Of a DNA stretch of 44,307 nt, positions 7,222 to 16,212 are shown piece after piece. This stretch comes from Synergistaceae bacterium. GTDB taxonomy: Bacteria > Synergistota > Synergistia > Synergistales > Synergistaceae. How positions within the stretch are numbered: the stretch's first letter is position 1; each line of letters begins with the position of its first letter. A program made the position numbers and the translations under genes. Below the pieces are notes generated by a model that worked only from the letters and a program-made list of their open reading frames with translations, was not told the DNA's origin and did not search any database. The stretch covers positions 1 through 44,307 of the forward strand of contig JAUNJZ010000021.1 of NCBI GenBank assembly GCA_030533085.1, written 5' to 3'.

Positions 7222-8958
7222 ATGTATATATCACTATACCGCCGGTACAGGCCTCAGACCTTTTCGGATATGGTAGGGCAGAGCGCCGCCGTCGGCGTTC
7301 TTCTTGAATCTCTGCGTGAAGGCTCCCTGGGGCACGCCTACCTTTTTTCCGGGCCGCGCGGCTGCGGCAAGACCTCCGCCGCCAGACTGGTCGCTAAATC
7401 TCTTGACTGCCTGAATCGCGGCGAGGACTGCGAACCGTGCGGGGAGTGCGAGAACTGCCGCGCCATCGCGGCGGGAGAACATCTTGACGTTATAGAGATA
7501 GACGGCGCGTCAAACCGCGGCATCGGCGAAATACGCGACCTCAAGAGCCACGTTAATCTCAAGGCTTTATCCGCTTCATACAAGGTTTATATAATCGACG
7601 AGGTCCACATGCTGACGGAGGCCGCATTCAACGCCCTTCTGAAAACGCTGGAGGAGCCTCCGGCAAATGTAGTGTTCCTGCTTGCCACGACCGAACCTCA
7701 TAAGGTGCCGGTCACAATACGTTCAAGATGCCAGCATATACCGTTTCACAGAATAACGACAGCCGACACCGTGAGACGGCTGCAATATGTCTGCTCGCGG
7801 GAAAATATCAGCTGCGACGACGAGGCGGTGTGGGAGATAGCCCGTCAGGCCGACGGCGCTCTGCGCGACGCTCTCTCTCTGACGGAACAGGCCGTCGCGC
7901 TGGGACGCGGCAGCCTGACTCTGGAAAGCGTGCGCGAGCTGACGGGCGGCGGCAGCCGCGCGGAGCTGGAAAGATGGGTCTCCATGCTGCGCTCCGACCC
8001 GCAGGGGGCGTCCGCGGCGCTGCATTCGATCATGGCGCGCGGCATATCGTCGGAGCGGCTTTGCGAGGCGCTTTTTGTGCTCTTCCGTGACCTCTGGTTT
8101 TATTCGCTGTGGGGGGATAAGGCCTTGGAGGCGCTGGAAAGCTCGGCCGCGGAGCGGGAATTTCTCGCATCTGAGGCCGCGCATTGGAATAAAGAGCAGC
8201 TGCGCGCAGCCTGCGCGCTATGCAACCGCCTGCTGCCGCGCGCTCATTACGGAATGAAGGGCGATATTTTCAGCGGCCTTGTCTTTATGGAATTGCAGGA
8301 TATCCTGAACGGCGCGGCGCAGCCTTCAGCTCCGCGCGCCGCCGTGCCGGAGATGGCGCGCTCCTTTGCCGCCGCTCCTGAAGCGGCTCGCGCTGCGGCC
8401 CCGTTCGTTCCTCCAATGAAGGAAGCCGCTCCCCCCTCTCCGCGTTACGCAGCTTCCCCCGCGCTTTCCGCCGTTCCCGAGACTCCCGCCGCCACATCCG
8501 CCGGCTTCGACGTAAAGGGGCTTTGCGAGGCTCTTGGAGAGAACGATTTTTCCCGTCTGGTCGGCGCGCTTTCGTCGGACTGGCTGCCGATTGCCGCCGC
8601 CCTGCTCAACGCCGAGCTTTGCAGCCGCGGCGGAACGTTGGAGGTAAATTTTGAGCGCGATATGCCGGCCAGGAACTTCCTTTCCGCCGCCGGAAACAGA
8701 AAGGCTCTGCTCCGCGCCGCGTCAAAGCTTTGGAAGCTTGAAGGTGAAGCCCCCGCCGCGTCGGGCGGCGGCGACGCTGAAAACGAAGTCCCAGAACAGC
8801 CGCAGGTAGCCGCCCCTGATGAGGCGGCGGCAAATCAAAAAACGGCTGAAAGCGCCGGCGACGCGCAGCTTACGCATGTGCTGCGCCTGGCCGGAGCAGA
8901 GCTGCTTTATACCAGAAGCGCCAACTCAGGCGATGAAGATACGGAGGTAAATGAATAG
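7222..8958 (+). CDS. dnaX: DNA polymerase III subunit gamma/tau
   Basis: ATPase of the clamp loader, which loads the sliding clamp and holds the replicase together. The 578-residue protein has Walker A GPRGCGKTS (about residues 45-53), a four-cysteine zinc module (CLNRGEDCEPCGECENC, 64-80), Walker B DEVHML and the following NALLKTLEEPP. A proline/alanine-rich linker at about 365-425 leads to a C-terminal domain of unrecognised detail and an acidic tail. No typical slippery heptamer in frame was found, so a shorter frameshifted gamma form is not supported. RBS GAGGGGGAG at 7206-7214. The dnaE start lies 2 bases after its stop: two replicase subunits made together. Confidence 0.95.
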   Translation: MYISLYRRYRPQTFSDMVGQSAAVGVLLESLREGSLGHAYLFSGPRGCGKTSAARLVAKSLDCLNRGEDCEPCGECENCRAIAAGEHLDVIEIDGASNRGIGEIRDLKSHVNLKALSASYKVYIIDEVHMLTEAAFNALLKTLEEPPANVVFLLATTEPHKVPVTIRSRCQHIPFHRITTADTVRRLQYVCSRENISCDDEAVWEIARQADGALRDALSLTEQAVALGRGSLTLESVRELTGGGSRAELERWVSMLRSDPQGASAALHSIMARGISSERLCEALFVLFRDLWFYSLWGDKALEALESSAAEREFLASEAAHWNKEQLRAACALCNRLLPRAHYGMKGDIFSGLVFMELQDILNGAAQPSAPRAAVPEMARSFAAAPEAARAAAPFVPPMKEAAPPSPRYAASPALSAVPETPAATSAGFDVKGLCEALGENDFSRLVGALSSDWLPIAAALLNAELCSRGGTLEVNFERDMPARNFLSAAGNRKALLRAASKLWKLEGEAPAASGGGDAENEVPEQPQVAAPDEAAANQKTAESAGDAQLTHVLRLAGAELLYTRSANSGDEDTEVNE

Positions 8959-8960
8959 AT

Positions 8961-11900
8961 ATGGATAAGCCGTTCGTACATCTTCACGTTCACAGCGAAT
9001 ACAGTCTGCTGGACGGGGCCAATAAATGTTCTGCGCTGGCGGCGGCGACGCGCGATATGGGCATGGATTCAGTCGCTATCACCGACCACGGCGTAATGTT
9101 CGGCTGTGTTGAATTTTACAACGAATGCAACAAGGCTGGGGTAAAGCCGATATTGGGCTGCGAAGTCTACGTGGATCCGAACGGGCATACCTGCCGCGAG
9201 GGAAAGAATCAGAATCACCTTATTCTGCTGGCGGAAAATGACGAAGGCTACCACAATCTGACGAAGCTCGTCTCTATCGCGAATACGGACGGTTTTTACT
9301 ATAAGCCGCGCATCGACCATGACCTGCTGGCCAGACACAGCAAAGGGCTGATATGCTCATCCGCCTGTCTCGGCGGCGAGATACCGCAGATGATAAAGAA
9401 CAACGATATTGACGGCGCTATGAAGAGGGCCGGCCTTTACAGCGATATAATGGGCGAGGGGAATTTCTTCCTTGAAGTGCAGTCCAACAGCGTCCCGGAG
9501 CAGGCTATAGTCAACAAGACGCTGGTCGAAATGTCAAAAAAGCTCAACCTTCCGCTGATAGCGACAAATGACGCGCATTACATGAAAAGAAGCGACGCGG
9601 AGTGGCACGACGTCCTGCTGTGCGTGCAGACCGGAAGCACGCTGAGCGACGAGAGGCGCTACCGCTTTACCGGCGACGACTATTATTTCCGCTCCCCCGA
9701 GGAGATGTGGCCCATTTTCGGAAACGATCTGCCGGAGGCTCTGATAAACACGCAGAGGATAGCCGACCGCTGCGGCATAAAGCTTGAGATGGGACACTAC
9801 TATCTTCCGGAATTTCCGCTGCCGGAGGGGGAGACGCTTTCGACCCATCTGAGGAAGATGGCGGCAGAGGGGCTGAAACGCCGCCTCAAAAGCGATTCGC
9901 CGCCGCAAAACTATACCGAAAGGCTGGAATATGAGCTGGGGGTAATCGAACAGATGGATTTCCCCGGTTATTTCTGTATCGTGGCGGATATCATCAACGC
10001 CGCCAAATCGCGCAATATTTCCATAGGGCCGGGGCGAGGCTCCGCGGCCGGCTCTCTGGTGGCCTACTCTCTGGGGATAACGGATCTTGACCCGATAAAA
10101 TATAATCTGCTCTTTGAACGCTTCCTCAATCCTGAAAGAATAAGTATGCCGGATATCGACACGGACGTTTCCGACAAGGGACGCGACGAGCTGATAGCCT
10201 ATATTGTTGAAAAGTACGGCTCGGACAAGGTCTCACAGATTATAACCTTCGGACGGATGAAGAGCCGCGGCGCTATAAAAGACGTCGGCAGGGCTATGGG
10301 TATATCTGTCGCGGAGGCGAATGCGATAGCCAAGCTCATCCCTGTAATGCCGACAAGCGATATAAAGGATATTCCAAGCGCGCTCGCCAACGTCCCCGAC
10401 CTCAAAGCCGCCTATAACTCCAAGCCGGAGATAAAAAAGCTGATAGATACCGCCATCAACATCGAGGGGCTTGCGCGCCACTGCTCACAGCACGCGGCCG
10501 GAGTTGTGATAACGCCGAAACCGACAAGCGAAATGGTGCCGGTTCGACGATTCGGAGAGAACCAGATAGCCACGCAGTACCCAATGGAGCCGATAGAGAA
10601 GCTCGGCCTCGTGAAGATGGACTTCCTCGGCCTCCGCACACTCTCAGTGCTTGACGGAGCGCTGAAAAATATCGAGGCGAACGGAAAGGGGCACATCGAT
10701 CTGAACGAAGTGCCGATGAACGACGCGAAAACCTATGAAATGCTCCAGCGCGGTGATACGCTCGGAGTATTTCAGCTTGAATCGTCGGGAATAACGGCGC
10801 TGGTTCGCAGGCTGCGCCCCGACTGCTTTGAGGATCTGATAGCGCTCGTCGCGCTCTACCGTCCCGGCCCGCTCGAGAGCGGCATGGTTGACACCTACGT
10901 CAAGTGCAAGCACGGCGAAGAGGCGGTAAAATACCTTGATCCAAGGCTCGAGCCGTATATGAAAGACACCTACGGCGTCATACTCTATCAGGAGCAGGTC
11001 ATGCAGAGCGCTCAGGCGCTGGCCGGCTACACTCTCGGAGAGGCGGATCTGCTGCGCCGCGCGATGGGGAAGAAGAAAAAAGAGGTCATGGAGAAGGAGC
11101 GGGCGAAGTTCGTCGATGGCGCGGTGAAGAACGGCGCGGAGCCGTCGAAGGCGGGCGAAATATTCGATATTATAGAAAAGTTCGCCGGCTACGGCTTCAA
11201 CAAGTCTCACAGCGCCGCGTACGGGCTGATAGCTTACTGGACGGCTTGGCTCAAGGCAAACTACGGCAGCGAATATATGGCCTCGTACCTTTCCAGCCTC
11301 ATCGGTTCGAGAATGGAAGTGCTTGGAGAATATATCCGCGAAGTGCGCGACGCCGGTTACCCGGTTCTGCCTCCGGATATAAACGAGTCGCGGGAAGATT
11401 TTACCGTCGTCGGCAGCGTCATAAGGCTCGGACTGTCCGCAATAGGCAGGGTCGGCGAGGCCGCGGTCGCGAGCATCATCGAGAACCGCGCGAAGGGGGG
11501 ACGCTTTACCTCTCTCTGGGACTTTTTAAGCAGAGTCGATACGCGGCAGGTCAACAGGGGCGTGGTTGAAAATCTGATAAAATCAGGCGCTTTCGACAGC
11601 CTTGACACGAACAGGGCGAAGCTGCTGGCCGCCGTTCCGATGCTGCTGGAGCAGGCGGCGCGGCGCGCGCATAATGTAAATCAGGCTTCGCTTTTCGGCG
11701 ACGACGACGAAGAGCTGCTGATGCCGGAAATGGATGATGTCGAGGATTTCAGCGAACGCCAGAAGCTCGACCTTGAAAAAGAAAGCATGGGGCTTTACAT
11801 ATCTGGACATCCCTACGACCAGTACGAATCGGCCGTGGAACCGTATATAACCTGCCCCGTCAGCGACCTTGGCGGCTGGCAGTCAGGACAGCCGGCCGTG

Positions 11901-12374
11901 ACGGCGGGGCTGCTGACAGGCTTCGTCGAGAAGTTCAGCAAGGCCGGAAACGCTTTCGGCGTCGCGACCTTTGAGGATAACCGCGGAACTGTCGAAGTGC
12001 TGATCTTCGGCAAAAGATGGCCGGCCTTCAAACCTCTTCTGAACAAGGGCGGCCTGTATTTCATCAAGGGTATGCCGCGAGAAGACAGGGGAGTATCCCT
12101 CTTTGCCGACGATATCTATACGGAAGAGGAATACAGGGAAAAGCTCGAGCGGCGCGCTGTGATAACGGTGGAGTGCGACGGGCTTTCCGATAGTTTTTAT
12201 GAAAATATGTTCAAAATACTCTCAAAGCATCAGGGGAGAAGCGAAATAATATTAAAGCTGAACGGGGCGGAAGGGACGATGGTCTCCCTTATCAAAAGAA
12301 TAAAGGTGAATGTCAGCGAAGAGCTGAAAAAAGAGCTGAGCGATTTCTCTCAGGGACTTGTAAACTGTTTCTGA
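8961..12374 (+). CDS. dnaE: DNA polymerase III subunit alpha
   Basis: Catalytic subunit of the chromosomal replicase. The 1137-residue product starts with a PHP domain (HLHVHSEYSLLDG, residues 7-19). The C-family polymerase palm follows, with the aspartate motif PDIDTD near residue 397 and GPGRGSAAGS just before it. The fingers contain YRPGPLESGMVDTY, and FNKSHSAAYG is conserved in the family. Helix-hairpin-helix and OB-fold regions fill the C-terminal 300 residues. No separate 3'-5' exonuclease insertion of PolC type is present, so this is the DnaE class. It starts 2 bases after dnaX. Confidence 0.97.
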   Translation: MDKPFVHLHVHSEYSLLDGANKCSALAAATRDMGMDSVAITDHGVMFGCVEFYNECNKAGVKPILGCEVYVDPNGHTCREGKNQNHLILLAENDEGYHNLTKLVSIANTDGFYYKPRIDHDLLARHSKGLICSSACLGGEIPQMIKNNDIDGAMKRAGLYSDIMGEGNFFLEVQSNSVPEQAIVNKTLVEMSKKLNLPLIATNDAHYMKRSDAEWHDVLLCVQTGSTLSDERRYRFTGDDYYFRSPEEMWPIFGNDLPEALINTQRIADRCGIKLEMGHYYLPEFPLPEGETLSTHLRKMAAEGLKRRLKSDSPPQNYTERLEYELGVIEQMDFPGYFCIVADIINAAKSRNISIGPGRGSAAGSLVAYSLGITDLDPIKYNLLFERFLNPERISMPDIDTDVSDKGRDELIAYIVEKYGSDKVSQIITFGRMKSRGAIKDVGRAMGISVAEANAIAKLIPVMPTSDIKDIPSALANVPDLKAAYNSKPEIKKLIDTAINIEGLARHCSQHAAGVVITPKPTSEMVPVRRFGENQIATQYPMEPIEKLGLVKMDFLGLRTLSVLDGALKNIEANGKGHIDLNEVPMNDAKTYEMLQRGDTLGVFQLESSGITALVRRLRPDCFEDLIALVALYRPGPLESGMVDTYVKCKHGEEAVKYLDPRLEPYMKDTYGVILYQEQVMQSAQALAGYTLGEADLLRRAMGKKKKEVMEKERAKFVDGAVKNGAEPSKAGEIFDIIEKFAGYGFNKSHSAAYGLIAYWTAWLKANYGSEYMASYLSSLIGSRMEVLGEYIREVRDAGYPVLPPDINESREDFTVVGSVIRLGLSAIGRVGEAAVASIIENRAKGGRFTSLWDFLSRVDTRQVNRGVVENLIKSGAFDSLDTNRAKLLAAVPMLLEQAARRAHNVNQASLFGDDDEELLMPEMDDVEDFSERQKLDLEKESMGLYISGHPYDQYESAVEPYITCPVSDLGGWQSGQPAVTAGLLTGFVEKFSKAGNAFGVATFEDNRGTVEVLIFGKRWPAFKPLLNKGGLYFIKGMPREDRGVSLFADDIYTEEEYREKLERRAVITVECDGLSDSFYENMFKILSKHQGRSEIILKLNGAEGTMVSLIKRIKVNVSEELKKELSDFSQGLVNCF

Positions 12375-12418
12375 TTGAGCGAAAGGCGATAGGACTGGAA
12401 AGAAGAGGTGTGTCTGCA

Positions 12419-12658
12419 ATGGCTGATGGCAATCCCGGCAGCGGAGATTATATAGTGATAAAGGCGCTGGAAAGCGGCGTGACCGTAACGGGAGTCACGC
12501 GCGGCGCGGAGAACAGATTCCTGCATACTGAAAAGCTGGAAGAGGGCGAGGTATGGATAGCCCAGTTTACGGAGCATATATCCGCGATGAAGGTACGCGG
12601 GCGGGCGAAGCTGCTGTCTGCCTACGGAGAGATAGAGAGCGGAAGACGGGAGAAATAA
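12419..12658 (+). CDS. mtrB: trp RNA-binding attenuation protein (TRAP) homologue
   Basis: A 79-residue protein matching Bacillus TRAP from memory over almost its whole length with a constant offset of +2. TRAP forms an 11-subunit ring that binds tryptophan and then wraps RNA with repeated GAG/UAG triplets, to terminate transcription or block translation. The RNA-contacting trio Lys37, Lys56 and Arg58 of Bacillus corresponds to K39, K58 and R60 here. Tryptophan-pocket residues are kept as T27, Q49, T51, H53 and S55; Thr30 and Thr52 are replaced by N32 and I54. ATG at 12419 has AAGAGG about 10 bases upstream; a GTG at 12410 is too close to it. It sits 44 bases after dnaE and 4 before pyk. No trp genes are in the window, so the target is unknown. 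Confidence 0.9.
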   Translation: MADGNPGSGDYIVIKALESGVTVTGVTRGAENRFLHTEKLEEGEVWIAQFTEHISAMKVRGRAKLLSAYGEIESGRREK

Positions 12659-12662
12659 TATA

Positions 12663-14420
12663 TTGAAAACAATGGAACGCAGGGTAAAGATAGTATGCAC
12701 CATAGGCCCCGCCTGCTGGGATTACGACACGCTCTCCAAGCTGGCGGAAAAGGGAATGAATGTCGCGCGGCTTAATTTCAGCCACGGCGACCACGAATCG
12801 CACGGCAGGACGCTGAAAAATGTGCGCGCGGTGGAGCAGGAGCTGCAAAGTCCGATCGCGCTGCTGCTGGACACCAAAGGGCCGGAGATAAGAACCGGCG
12901 AGCTGGCCGGTCACGGCAGTGTGACGCTGAAAGCCGGAGACCGTTTCACGCTCTTTTTTGAGAAAAAGGCCGGCGACGAAAAGGGCGTCAGCATAGACTA
13001 TCCGCCGCTGGCGCGTGAGGTCGGCAAGGGGCAGAGCATCTTCATCGACGACGGCGCTATTAACCTCGAAGTAGAGGAATGTTCCGATGAAGGCGTCGTA
13101 TGCCGCGTGATAGTGGGCGGAGAACTCGGCGAGCGTAAGGGGGTCAACGTCCCCGGCGCGGATCTTTCCGTGCCGACACTGACGGAGAAGGACATAGCGG
13201 ATCTGCGGTGGGGGGCGGCGAACAGCGTCGATTACGTAGCTGTCTCTTTTGTGCGGAGCAAGGAGGACATCATAGAGGTGCGCCGCATACTCGAGGCGGA
13301 GGGGGCGTCGGCGAAGATCATCGCGAAGATGGAGACACGACAGTCTGTCGAAAACATAGACGAAATACTTGAAGTCGTAGACGGTATGATGGTCGCCAGA
13401 GGCGACCTCGGCGTTGAGATGAACGCTGAGGATGTGCCGATGGTGCAGAAAGAGATAATCGAAAAGTGCCGTATTCAGGGCAAGCCTGTTATAGTCGCGA
13501 CGCAGATGCTCGACTCAATGATACGCAGCCCGCGCCCCACGCGCGCCGAGGCCAACGACGTGGCAAACGCGGTGATTGACGGCGCGGACGCGGTGATGCT
13601 CTCCGGCGAGACGGCGAACGGCATATATCCGGCGGAGTCCGTAGAGATGATGAATCGGATAATCGTCCGCACGGAAAAGGACTCGGAATTATGGCAGCGC
13701 CGGCCATGCGCGCCGGCTGCGGCAGCGGATACGGCCGACGCGGTGAGCCACGCGGCGCGCGGAGTGGCTCAGGAGGTCGGGGCGGCGGCGATAGTCTCGC
13801 TGACGACGAGCGGAGGAACGGCCAGAATGGTCGCCAAGTACCGTCCGCCATGTCCGATAATCGCGATGACCCCCTCCTTATCCACATGGCGGCAGCTCTC
13901 TCTGGTGTGGGGGGTGGAGCCGGCGATCTGTCCATTTGCCAGCGATCTTGAACAATCTGTAAATAACGCCATTACGCTGATAAAGAAAGAGCAGTTTGTG
14001 GAGAGCGGCGACAATGTAGTTATTACCTCCGGCGTTCCCCTCGGCGAGCCTGGAAGCACAAACATGCTCAACGTCTTCAGGATAGCCGGCATCGTCGGTA
14101 AGGGGCTTTCCCTTGTGCGCCGCAGCGTAACGGCGGAGGTTTGCAGGGCGGAGACGCCGGAAGAGGCGCTGAAAAAGATCGGCGAAAACAAAATACTTGT
14201 GATAAGAAAGAGCAAAAAGGAATTTATTCCGGCCATTGAAAGGGCAGCCGCGGTAATAACGGAAGAGGGCGGATTGACCTCGCACGCCGGAGTGACGTCG
14301 CTTAACCGCGGCATTCCCTGCATAACCGGAGTGGCGGATGTGATGGATAAGGTGAAGGACGGCATGACGCTGACAGTGGACGGCGTTCACGGCGTAATAT
14401 ACGCCGGAAGGGCCGGCTGA
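12663..14420 (+). CDS. pyk: Pyruvate kinase with C-terminal PEP-utiliser-like domain
   Basis: Converts phosphoenolpyruvate and ADP to pyruvate and ATP. The 585-residue length matches the long Bacillus type. Residues 1-475 are the usual barrel and lid domains (CTIGPA at about 13-18, LDTKGPEIRTG, and the catalytic helix MVARGDLGVE). The last 100 residues form the extra PEP-utilising mobile domain, with GLTSHAGVTS and GIPCITG. In PPDK and enzyme I the histidine of this motif is phosphorylated; in pyruvate kinases its role is unclear. TTG at 12663 with GGGAGA (12648-12653) at 9 bases is favoured over ATG at 12672. The stop overlaps the nfo start (TGATG). Confidence 0.95.
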   Translation: MKTMERRVKIVCTIGPACWDYDTLSKLAEKGMNVARLNFSHGDHESHGRTLKNVRAVEQELQSPIALLLDTKGPEIRTGELAGHGSVTLKAGDRFTLFFEKKAGDEKGVSIDYPPLAREVGKGQSIFIDDGAINLEVEECSDEGVVCRVIVGGELGERKGVNVPGADLSVPTLTEKDIADLRWGAANSVDYVAVSFVRSKEDIIEVRRILEAEGASAKIIAKMETRQSVENIDEILEVVDGMMVARGDLGVEMNAEDVPMVQKEIIEKCRIQGKPVIVATQMLDSMIRSPRPTRAEANDVANAVIDGADAVMLSGETANGIYPAESVEMMNRIIVRTEKDSELWQRRPCAPAAAADTADAVSHAARGVAQEVGAAAIVSLTTSGGTARMVAKYRPPCPIIAMTPSLSTWRQLSLVWGVEPAICPFASDLEQSVNNAITLIKKEQFVESGDNVVITSGVPLGEPGSTNMLNVFRIAGIVGKGLSLVRRSVTAEVCRAETPEEALKKIGENKILVIRKSKKEFIPAIERAAAVITEEGGLTSHAGVTSLNRGIPCITGVADVMDKVKDGMTLTVDGVHGVIYAGRAG

Positions 14421-15265
14421 TGCCGCTTATCGGAGCGCATGTCTCCGCGGCGGGAGGGCTGGATAAAGCCTTTGAGCGCGCCGAGGCGCTGGGCTGCGAG
14501 TCCATGCAGATATTTACCCGCAGCCAGCTTCAGTGGCAGGCGAGGCCGGTGACGCTGCCGGAGGCCGAAAATTTTTACCGCGCCTGGCAGCGCTCGACGG
14601 TGAAAAGCGTCGTCTCCCACGCCTCTTATCTGATAAATATAGCCTCCTCCGACGAGGTCATACTTGCGAAAAGCAGAAAGGCGCTGCGCGAAGAGGCGGA
14701 GCGCTGCCATCAGCTCAATATAGGAGATATAGTGCTGCACCCAGGCTTCTCAAAAGAGGCCGGGGAGGATGAGGGGATTGAAAATATCGTGGATTCCCTG
14801 CGCCGCCTCTTCGACGACACGCCGGATCATCGCGGGCGTATCCTGCTGGAAACAATGGCGGGGCAGGGGAGCGTGATCGGCGGAGATTTCGCCCAGTTCT
14901 CGCGGATACTGGATATGATGGACTGGCATCCGCGCGTCGGCTTCTGCGTCGATACCTGTCATGTTTTCGCGGCAGGTTACGACCTGCGTTCGGCCGAGAG
15001 CTACGAGCGGCTGATTTCGATCATCGACAGGCATGTGACTCTGGAAAGAGTGCATTGCTGGCATCTGAACGACAGCAAGGCGGCTAAAGGCTCGCACCTT
15101 GATCGTCACGCGCATCTCGGCGAGGGAGAGATAGGGCTTCAGCCCTTCGCGCTGCTGATGAACGACGAACGCTTTGAAGATGTGCCGACGATTCTTGAAA
15201 CGCCCAAAGAGGGGATAGGGGACGAGGGGAATCTTTCTTTTCTTCGCAAGGTTCGCGGGCAATAG
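14420..15265 (+). CDS. nfo: Endonuclease IV (AP endonuclease)
   Basis: Cuts the DNA backbone 5' of abasic sites in base excision repair, using three zinc ions. The 281-residue protein begins MPLIGAHVSAAGGL, the Nfo N-terminus. It has the conserved metal-ligand segments LHPG, LLETMAGQG, GFCVDTCHVFAAGYD, CWHLNDSKAAKGSHLDRHAHLGEG and ILETP. The ATG overlaps the pyk stop by one base. The gap to cdaA contains a weak stem (AGCCG/CGGCT) followed by TTTATAAAA, and a TATAAT at 15344-15349 without a clear -35. Confidence 0.95.
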   Translation: MPLIGAHVSAAGGLDKAFERAEALGCESMQIFTRSQLQWQARPVTLPEAENFYRAWQRSTVKSVVSHASYLINIASSDEVILAKSRKALREEAERCHQLNIGDIVLHPGFSKEAGEDEGIENIVDSLRRLFDDTPDHRGRILLETMAGQGSVIGGDFAQFSRILDMMDWHPRVGFCVDTCHVFAAGYDLRSAESYERLISIIDRHVTLERVHCWHLNDSKAAKGSHLDRHAHLGEGEIGLQPFALLMNDERFEDVPTILETPKEGIGDEGNLSFLRKVRGQ

Positions 15266-15384
15266 AAAAAACGCAAAGAGCCGCGAATACAATCCGGCTT
15301 TATAAAAGTTGGCAATATCCGCCGCTCCTTGCTTCAATTGAGTTATAATAAGAAAAATAACAGATAAACGGAAGGGGTGCGCGC

Positions 15385-16212
15385 TTGGCTTTTTTTGACC
15401 TGCGCTGGCAGGATTTTCTTGATATTTTCATTGTAGCCTTTCTGATATACAGGGTCTTGCTTCTGCTTGTCGGCACCCGCGCGATGCAGCTCATACGCGG
15501 AGTGCTTGTGGTGGGGCTTATAGGCGCGCTCGCCAACATATTGGAGCTGCGCAGCCTATCATGGCTCATCGGCAGAATATTGGGGGCCTTTATCATCGTC
15601 ATTCCGATACTTTTTCAGCCGGAGCTGAGGCGAATGCTGGAGGAGCTCGGCAAGGGACATCTATGGAAGGTCGGCAGCGACGAGAAGGGCATAGACCGGC
15701 GGGCGGAACAGCTGGCCAAGGCGCTCATCTATTGTCAGTCGCAGCGCATTGGAGCCATCTGCGTGCTGCAGCGCGACACCAGCCTCAAGGAGGTCTGGCG
15801 CACCGCCGTGCTGCTGAACGCCGATATAACGGAGGAGTTGCTGGTCTCGATATTCTGGCCCGGCACGCCGCTGCATGACGGAGCCGTGGTCATTGACCAG
15901 CGTGAGATTGTAGCCGCCGGCTGCTACCTGCCGCTGACGGAAAAGACGGATATATCCCGCTGGTACGGCACGCGCCACCGCGCGGCGCTGGGTGTGACTG
16001 AGATGTCGGACGCTATCGCGCTGGTCGTTTCAGAGGAGCGCGGCGAGATCACCACAGCCGTGGCCGGCCATTTCTCGCGGCCGCTGAATGAGGCGCAGCT
16101 CAAGCGTCTCTGCAACCATTATTTCAGCTACGAGAACAAAGAGACGAACTTTATGGAGCGCCTGCGCGAAGAGATACAGCAGCAGTGGGCCGGGAGCGAT
16201 AAAAATGTTTGA
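15385..16212 (+). CDS. cdaA: Diadenylate cyclase CdaA (c-di-AMP synthase)
   Basis: Condenses two ATP into the second messenger c-di-AMP at the inner membrane. The 275-residue protein has three hydrophobic segments in residues 10-85, then a DisA-N (DAC) domain with both signature motifs: DGA at 165-167 (HDGAVV) and RHR at 197-199 (GTRHRAALG). TTG at 15385 is supported by GAAGGGG at 15371-15377. The cdaA-cdaR-glmM order is the conserved arrangement in Firmicutes; CdaR and GlmM modulate CdaA there. It overlaps cdaR by 8 bases. Confidence 0.95.
   Translation: MAFFDLRWQDFLDIFIVAFLIYRVLLLLVGTRAMQLIRGVLVVGLIGALANILELRSLSWLIGRILGAFIIVIPILFQPELRRMLEELGKGHLWKVGSDEKGIDRRAEQLAKALIYCQSQRIGAICVLQRDTSLKEVWRTAVLLNADITEELLVSIFWPGTPLHDGAVVIDQREIVAAGCYLPLTEKTDISRWYGTRHRAALGVTEMSDAIALVVSEERGEITTAVAGHFSRPLNEAQLKRLCNHYFSYENKETNFMERLREEIQQQWAGSDKNV

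Noticed and set aside
8832-8845. Run of six A in dnaX as a programmed frameshift giving a gamma form
   Set aside because: The phase does not give a slippery X XXY YYZ heptamer, and the run lies almost at the end of the gene.
12626-12653. GAG/TAG-rich stretch at the mtrB end, upstream of pyk, as a TRAP binding site
   Set aside because: Only a few triplets, with spacing of 1 or irregular; TRAP sites need many triplets spaced by 2-3 bases.
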